Source: Azonexaceae bacterium (GTDB lineage: Bacteria > Pseudomonadota > Gammaproteobacteria > Burkholderiales > Rhodocyclaceae). Taken from it: 14,716 nucleotides of DNA. The position numbers were made by a program, and so were the translations under genes. The notes under the pieces were generated by a model. It had not been told where the DNA came from. It did no database searches and saw only the letters and a list, made by a program, of their open reading frames with translations. Numbering within the stretch: the first letter of the stretch is position 1; every line of letters starts with the position of its first letter. Below are positions 11,393 to 14,716 of the stretch, piece after piece. Where the stretch lies: contig SSTB01000150.1 of NCBI GenBank assembly GCA_009469665.1, forward strand, positions 1-14,716, given 5' to 3'.

Positions 11393-11407
11393 TAGACGAC
11401 CGGTCTA
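11393..11407. promoter_or_regulatory. NemR-type operator upstream of nemR
   Basis: TAGACGACCGGTCTA has palindromic ends (TAGAC/GTCTA) and contains the 8-bp palindrome GACCGGTC. The identical 15 bases recur at 12066-12080 before the reductase gene; the shared block including flanks is 18 bases, CTAGACGACCGGTCTAAT. A TCTAAT -10-like element (11404-11409) overlaps the right arm, so a bound repressor would block the polymerase. It stands 21 bases before the nemR ATG, which fits autorepression. Confidence 0.8.
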
Positions 11408-11428
11408 ATTTGTGCCAAGCTACCCGCC

Positions 11429-12013
11429 ATGAACACCCGTTTTGACAACACCCGTACCCATCTCCTGGAAACCGGCCAGCGAATCATCGCCGGGAAGGGG
11501 TTCGCCAGCGTCGGGCTGAACGAGATCCTGACCACCGCCGGAGTGCCCAAGGGGCCGTTCTACCACTACTTCGAGTCCAAGGAGCAGTACGGACAGGCGC
11601 TGCTGCAGGACCACTTCGACCGCTATCTGGCGGAGATCGACGAACTTTTTGCGCGCCCTGCCGCGAGTGGCAGCGAACGCGTGATGCGCTTCTGGCAGCG
11701 CTGGATGGATCGCCAGACGGATGCCTGCAGTGACCAGAAATGCCTGGTGGTGAAGCTGGGAGGCGAGGTGGCGGATTTGTCCGATGCCATGCGCGTCACT
11801 CTCCGGGATGGTTCCGACCAGGTCATCGGGCGTCTGGCGACAGCCATCGCCGGCGGCATTGACGATGGCTCGATCCCCCCGAGCGATCCGCGGGCAACCG
11901 CCCAGATCCTTTACCAGTTGTGGCTGGGCGCCAGCCTGCAGGGCAAGCTGTACCGGACCCGCGATCCGCTGAACAGCGCGATGGCCTTTACCCGGAACCT
12001 GCTCCAGTGTTGA
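11429..12013 (+). CDS. nemR: TetR-family electrophile-responsive repressor, NemR-like
   Basis: A 194-residue TetR regulator. Residues about 8-55 form the helix-turn-helix, with recognition part TTAGVPKGPFYHYFESKE. The protein resembles E. coli NemR along its length, in particular DQKCLVVKLGGEVADLSDAM and LWLGASLQGKL. Cys105 corresponds to the redox-active Cys106 of NemR, and Lys173 to the lysine reported to pair with it on hypochlorite sensing. By family knowledge it represses its own gene and the flavin reductase gene until a reactive electrophile, quinone or chlorine species modifies the cysteine. Identical operators upstream of both genes support this. ATG 11429 fits the family start; its ribosome site is weak. 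A strong terminator follows the gene, so the reductase is transcribed separately. The GC content matches the fdh flanks, not the cluster to its left. Confidence 0.9.
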   Translation: MNTRFDNTRTHLLETGQRIIAGKGFASVGLNEILTTAGVPKGPFYHYFESKEQYGQALLQDHFDRYLAEIDELFARPAASGSERVMRFWQRWMDRQTDACSDQKCLVVKLGGEVADLSDAMRVTLRDGSDQVIGRLATAIAGGIDDGSIPPSDPRATAQILYQLWLGASLQGKLYRTRDPLNSAMAFTRNLLQC

Positions 12014-12027
12014 TGTAAAACCCGCGC

Positions 12028-12053
12028 GGCCGCCCCATCGGCGGCCATTTTTT
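12028..12053 (+). terminator. Rho-independent terminator after nemR
   Basis: The perfect 7-bp GC stem GGCCGCC (12028-12034) / GGCGGCC (12040-12046) has a CCATC loop and is followed by A and six T (12048-12053). The last two T are also the first two bases of the TTGACG -35 element of the next promoter, so the two signals overlap. Confidence 0.85.
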
Positions 12054-12082
12054 GACGCCAATGGCTAGACGACCGGTCTAAT
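12052..12082 (+). promoter_or_regulatory. Promoter of the Old Yellow Enzyme gene
   Basis: TTGACG (12052-12057) and TCTAAT (12077-12082) each match sigma-70 consensus at 5 of 6 positions, with a rather long 19-base spacer. The operator at 12066-12080 fills the downstream half of the spacer and overlaps the -10, which fits repression by NemR. A long spacer can make a promoter sensitive to regulator-induced DNA distortion, but that is only a possibility here. Confidence 0.55.
12066..12080. promoter_or_regulatory. NemR-type operator upstream of the reductase gene
   Basis: An exact second copy of TAGACGACCGGTCTA, 35 bases before the GTG start. Because the block CTAGACGACCGGTCTAAT is identical at both sites, a shared regulator is the simplest reading. 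Confidence 0.8.
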
Positions 12083-12115
12083 CTTGTTTCACCCACTTCC
12101 TTCAAGGAGAAATCC

Positions 12116-13225
12116 GTGACATCCCAAAAGAAAAACCCCATGAGTTCGCTCTTCGATCCGATCAGGATCGGCGACATCGCCCTCGCCAACCGCATCGTGA
12201 TGGCACCGCTGACCCGTAGCCGCGCCCTTGCCGGCAACGTGCCCGGGCCGATGACCGTCGAGTACTACCGCCAGCGGGCCTCCGCCGGGTTGATCATCTC
12301 CGAGGCAAGCCAGATCTCGCCGACGGCCCAGGGCTACATCGCCACGCCGGGCATCCATTCGCCGGAGCAAATCGCCGGCTGGAAGCAGGTGACCGACGCC
12401 GTCCATGAAGCCGGGGGCAAGATGGTGATCCAGATCTGGCACGTGGGCCGCATTTCGCATACATCCCTTCAGCCGGGCGGCGTGGCGCCGGTTTCTTCGA
12501 CCAACCGCCAGTCGCCGGCCACCACCTTCACCGCCGCCGGTCGCGAACGCGTTTCCGCGCCGCGCGCCCTGCGCGACGACGAGTTGCCGGGCATCGTCGA
12601 AGATTACCGTCAGGCCGCCCGCAACGCCCTGGCCGCCGGCTTCGACGGCGTGGAGATCCACGCCGCCAACACCTATCTGCTCGAGCAGTTCCTGCGCGAC
12701 AGCATCAACGATCGCAGCGGCCCCTACGGCGGCAGCATTGCCAACCGCGCCCGCCTGGTGCTGGAAGTGGCCCAGGCCGTCGCCGGCGAGATCGGCGGCG
12801 GGAGAACCGCCATCCGCCTCAGCCCGCTGACCACCTTCGGTGGCACGGCCGAGCGGGACAGCGACCCCCAGGCCCTCTACGGTTACGTCGCGGAGCATCT
12901 GGCCCCCCTGGGCCTGGCCTACCTCCACGTCATCGAGGGCGAAACCGGCGGCCCACGGCAACCGCCCGGGACGCCCTTCGATTACGACGCGATGCGCCGC
13001 GCCTTCGGCGGCCCCTGGATGGTCAATAACGGCTATACCGGCGACCTGGCGAGCACCGTGGTGGCCGCCGGCAAGGCCGACCTGGTGGCCTTCGGGAAGC
13101 CCTTCATCGGCAACCCGGACCTGGTCCGCCGCCTGCGGGAGGGCGCGCCTCTCAACGAAGCCGATCCCAACACTTTCTACGGCGGCGGCGCCGAGGGCTA
13201 TCTCGACTACCCGACGCTCCCTTAA
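12116..13225 (+). CDS. nemA: Old Yellow Enzyme flavin reductase, NemA-like alkene reductase
   Basis: A 369-residue FMN-dependent TIM-barrel ene-reductase, expected to reduce activated C=C bonds (N-ethylmaleimide, quinones, nitro compounds) with NAD(P)H in the cytoplasm. The barrel begins with LFDPIRIGDIALANRIVMAP, and Thr33 in PLTRSR is the flavin-contacting position. IHAANTYLLEQFLRD (181-195) supplies the substrate-binding pair His182/Asn185 and the Tyr187 proton donor; most relatives have Gly at Thr186. DRSGPYGG (199-206) and the phosphate-binding segment VAFGKPFIGNPDL (324-336) complete the set. GTG 12116 is preferred because AAGGAGA precedes it at good spacing; ATG 12140 lacks a ribosome site. 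It has its own NemR-operator promoter, and the DMT exporter gene follows after 49 bases on the same strand. This is an electrophile detoxification enzyme by family and context; its real substrate is not known. Confidence 0.93.
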   Translation: MTSQKKNPMSSLFDPIRIGDIALANRIVMAPLTRSRALAGNVPGPMTVEYYRQRASAGLIISEASQISPTAQGYIATPGIHSPEQIAGWKQVTDAVHEAGGKMVIQIWHVGRISHTSLQPGGVAPVSSTNRQSPATTFTAAGRERVSAPRALRDDELPGIVEDYRQAARNALAAGFDGVEIHAANTYLLEQFLRDSINDRSGPYGGSIANRARLVLEVAQAVAGEIGGGRTAIRLSPLTTFGGTAERDSDPQALYGYVAEHLAPLGLAYLHVIEGETGGPRQPPGTPFDYDAMRRAFGGPWMVNNGYTGDLASTVVAAGKADLVAFGKPFIGNPDLVRRLREGAPLNEADPNTFYGGGAEGYLDYPTLP

Positions 13226-13274
13226 GCCCTACTCACCCCACACCCGGCTGCTCCCTGACGGCCCCGGAGAACCC

Positions 13275-14171
13275 ATGGCGATCAAACAATCGTGGCTGCC
13301 GCCCCTGGCCCTGGCGACCCTTTCCCTCATTTGGGGTTACACCTGGATACTCGCCAAGGAGGGCCTGACCTTCGCGCCGCCTTTCGCTTTCGCCGCTGAG
13401 CGCTGCGTGGGCGGCGCAGTCGCGTTGTTGATTGCCCTGCGCCTGAGCGGCCGTCGCCTCAGCCTGGTCGCCCCCGGCCAGACCCTGGCCATCGGCCTCG
13501 CCCAGGTCGCCGGATTCATGGTGTTCCAGACCTGGGCGCTGGTGGAAGGCGGGCCGGGCAAGACGGCGGTGCTCATCTTCACCATGCCCATCTGGACGCT
13601 GCTCCTGGCCTGGCCCATCCTGGGCGAGCGGGTGCGCGGCCAGCAGTGGCTGGCGGCAGCCAGCACCTTGACCGGCCTCTTGCTCATCATTGAACCCTGG
13701 GACATGCACACCAGCCTGTTGAGCAAGTTCCTCGGCGTCATGGCAGCCTTGTGCTGGGCCATCGGCACCATCCTCATCAAACGCCTGCGGGCCGCCACGC
13801 CGGTCGATCTGCTGACCCTGACCACCTGGCAGATGATCCTCGGCGCCGTTCCCCTGGTGCTGCTTGCCTGGGTTGTGCCGGAGCATCCGACACACTGGAC
13901 ATGGCACTACGGCGGCATCCTGGCCTTCATGTCCATCGCCAGCACGGCGCTGTGCTGGTGGCTGTGGATCTACATCCTGGATCGGGTGCCGGCCTGGGAG
14001 GCCAGCCTCTCGGTGCTCGGCACGCCGGTGGTGGCCATCCTCTCGTCGCGCCTGACCTTCGGCGAAGCCTTCTCGCCCATGGAGGTAGCCGGCATCCTGC
14101 TCATCGGCGGCGGGCTGGCCCTGCTTTCCCTGCTCAGCTGGGCGGCGAGCAAGCGGCGGCCCGGCCCATGA
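13275..14171 (+). CDS. EamA/DMT-superfamily transporter
   Basis: A 298-residue inner-membrane protein with the usual tandem EamA design: two repeats of about five helices each, the second starting near residue 150 (LGVMAALCWAIGTILIKRL). The first helix carries LSLIWGYTWILAKEG and the first repeat ends with LGERVRGQQWLAAA; the second ends with LTFGEAFSPMEVAGILLIGG, the typical paired E-rich turns. Family members export amino acids, metabolites or drugs, and the substrate cannot be told from sequence. ATG 13275 has GGAGA just upstream; the frame is open far to the left but that part lies inside the reductase gene. It follows the reductase by 49 bases and is probably co-transcribed and under NemR control, which suggests export of a toxic compound or its reduced product. 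It converges on the formate dehydrogenase subunit gene. Confidence 0.9.
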   Translation: MAIKQSWLPPLALATLSLIWGYTWILAKEGLTFAPPFAFAAERCVGGAVALLIALRLSGRRLSLVAPGQTLAIGLAQVAGFMVFQTWALVEGGPGKTAVLIFTMPIWTLLLAWPILGERVRGQQWLAAASTLTGLLLIIEPWDMHTSLLSKFLGVMAALCWAIGTILIKRLRAATPVDLLTLTTWQMILGAVPLVLLAWVVPEHPTHWTWHYGGILAFMSIASTALCWWLWIYILDRVPAWEASLSVLGTPVVAILSSRLTFGEAFSPMEVAGILLIGGGLALLSLLSWAASKRRPGP

Positions 14172-14190
14172 GCTACCCGGCTGCCTAAAT

Positions 14191-14210
14191 CGGGGGCGAT
14201 GCACGCCCGA
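14191..14210. terminator. Hairpin between the convergent transporter and fdoI genes
   Basis: GGGCG (14194-14198) pairs with CGCCC (14204-14208) around ATGCA. On the minus strand a further TC/GA pairing with a 2-base bulge extends the stem, and TTTAGG follows. This is a modest hairpin, suitably placed to stop fdoI transcription and perhaps transcription from the other side, but without a good T-tract. Confidence 0.4.
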
Positions 14211-14217
14211 CCGCGCT

Positions 14218-14716
14218 TTACTTTCCCGTCAACTGCCGGTACCAGCCTCGATGATGCTGCCTGGCCCAGCCTCGGGTCACCGTTCCGTACCACATGGCGC
14301 GGATGGTGCCCTTGACCCAGATGGCGGCATACACATGGACCATGATGAGGGCGATCATCACGGCGCCGGTGGCGGCATGGACGACGGCCCCCAGGCGCAC
14401 CAGGTTGATGTCGAAACCGAAGTAGGCGCGCCAGATGAGGATGCCGGACACGAACATGAGCAGCATGCACAGCGACAGCGCCCAGAAGAGCGCCTTCTGG
14501 CCGCCGTTGTACTTGCCCTGTTCCGGCAGGTTGTGGTCGTTGCCGCTGACCATCTCGCCGGCCCGGGAAAGCCATTCCTTGTCCGCCGGCGTCATGGCGT
14601 TGAGATGCTTGAAGCGGAAGAACAGGGCAAGGAAACTCACCGCCATCAGCACGCCGAGAAAGGGGTGGAGGATGCGGGCCCACACGCCGCCGCCGAACAG
14701 CTGGGTGAGCGGGAAG
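14218..14716 (-). CDS. fdoI: Formate dehydrogenase cytochrome b (gamma) subunit, C-terminal part (runs off the right edge)
   Basis: 165 residues are visible, starting mid-protein with FPLTQLFGGGVWARILHPFL, and the frame is open to the window edge. The gamma subunit anchors respiratory formate dehydrogenase in the inner membrane and passes electrons through two b hemes to quinone. Three membrane helices are visible (RILHPFLGVLMAVSFLALFF, KALFWALSLCMLLMFVSGIL, VVHAATGAVMIALIMVHVYA). They carry His residues in LHPF, VVHA and MVHVYA that fit the heme-ligand positions of FdnI/FdoI. The C-terminal tail GTVTRGWARQHHRGWY is cytoplasmic and typical. The missing N-terminal part would contain the first helix. 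The fdhE gene normally near it is about 13 kb away on the same strand. The symbol could equally be fdnI or fdhC. Confidence 0.9.
   Translation of the reverse strand, partial: FPLTQLFGGGVWARILHPFLGVLMAVSFLALFFRFKHLNAMTPADKEWLSRAGEMVSGNDHNLPEQGKYNGGQKALFWALSLCMLLMFVSGILIWRAYFGFDINLVRLGAVVHAATGAVMIALIMVHVYAAIWVKGTIRAMWYGTVTRGWARQHHRGWYRQLTGK

Larger units (their letters stand above)
11022..11428. other. Intergenic region: receptor 3' hairpin, right repeat copy, composition boundary, nemR control region
   Basis: No supported gene lies in these 407 bases. A minus-strand frame (11018-11287, 89 codons) overlaps both the receptor's 3' hairpin and the 47-bp repeat copy, and is rejected as noncoding. 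Base composition rises to the GC-rich flank level from about 11290. The last 40 bases hold the nemR operator and promoter. Confidence 0.5.

Noticed and set aside
12089..12961. 290-codon minus-strand open frame
   Set aside because: It is a shadow of the Old Yellow Enzyme gene, whose active-site motifs and ribosome site are clear.
13233..14204. 323-codon minus-strand open frame
   Set aside because: It is antisense to the EamA transporter, is rich in Gln, Gly and Arg with no recognisable domain, and reflects GC-rich codon use.

Overview
The window looks like chromosomal DNA from a betaproteobacterium, most likely of the Rhodocyclales type (Dechloromonas, Azospira and relatives). This rests on the GC-rich formate dehydrogenase and selenocysteine genes at both edges and on large multi-sensor signalling proteins with hemerythrin, Cache and Aer-type PAS domains. 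The genus is an inference that could not be checked here.

Layout: on the minus strand the right edge carries the C-terminal part of the formate dehydrogenase cytochrome b subunit (14218-14716). The left edge carries fdhE (241-1149) and the first 64 codons of selA (1-192). In many relatives these genes sit side by side in one fdh-fdhE-sel cluster. Here about 13 kb of unrelated genes lies between fdoI and fdhE.

The inserted stretch has two parts. Positions about 1300-11290 are visibly less GC-rich than the flanks (47% in 5521-5580 against 70% in 301-360 and 72% in 13081-13140). This part holds a signalling cluster. A lipoprotein sugar-binding protein of the RbsB type and a hybrid histidine kinase with a C-terminal hemerythrin domain form a minus-strand pair. 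Divergent from them is a ribokinase-like PfkB kinase. It is followed by a small DUF3135-like protein gene and a 1072-residue chemoreceptor with an Aer-type PAS domain, a periplasmic Cache domain and a C-terminal CheR/CheB-tether pentapeptide. No ABC permease or ATPase gene is present. The binding protein therefore probably feeds a sensor (as in LuxP-LuxQ or TorT-TorS) rather than a transporter. Two diverged copies of one 47-bp sequence, in inverted orientation (1455-1501 and 11238-11284, 34 of 47 identical), bracket this cluster.

The second part (about 11290-14200) is GC-rich like the flanks. It is an electrophile or quinone stress module on the plus strand: a NemR-type TetR repressor, an Old Yellow Enzyme (NemA-like) and an EamA/DMT exporter. 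Identical 15-bp operators lie upstream of nemR and nemA, and a strong terminator separates the two genes. This module converges on fdoI.

The most notable points are the binding-protein/kinase pair without a transporter, a His-to-Gln change at one expected iron ligand of the kinase's hemerythrin domain, the double (redox plus periplasmic) sensor design of the chemoreceptor, and the inverted repeat bracketing the cluster. No tRNA, rRNA, CRISPR array or intact insertion sequence was seen.
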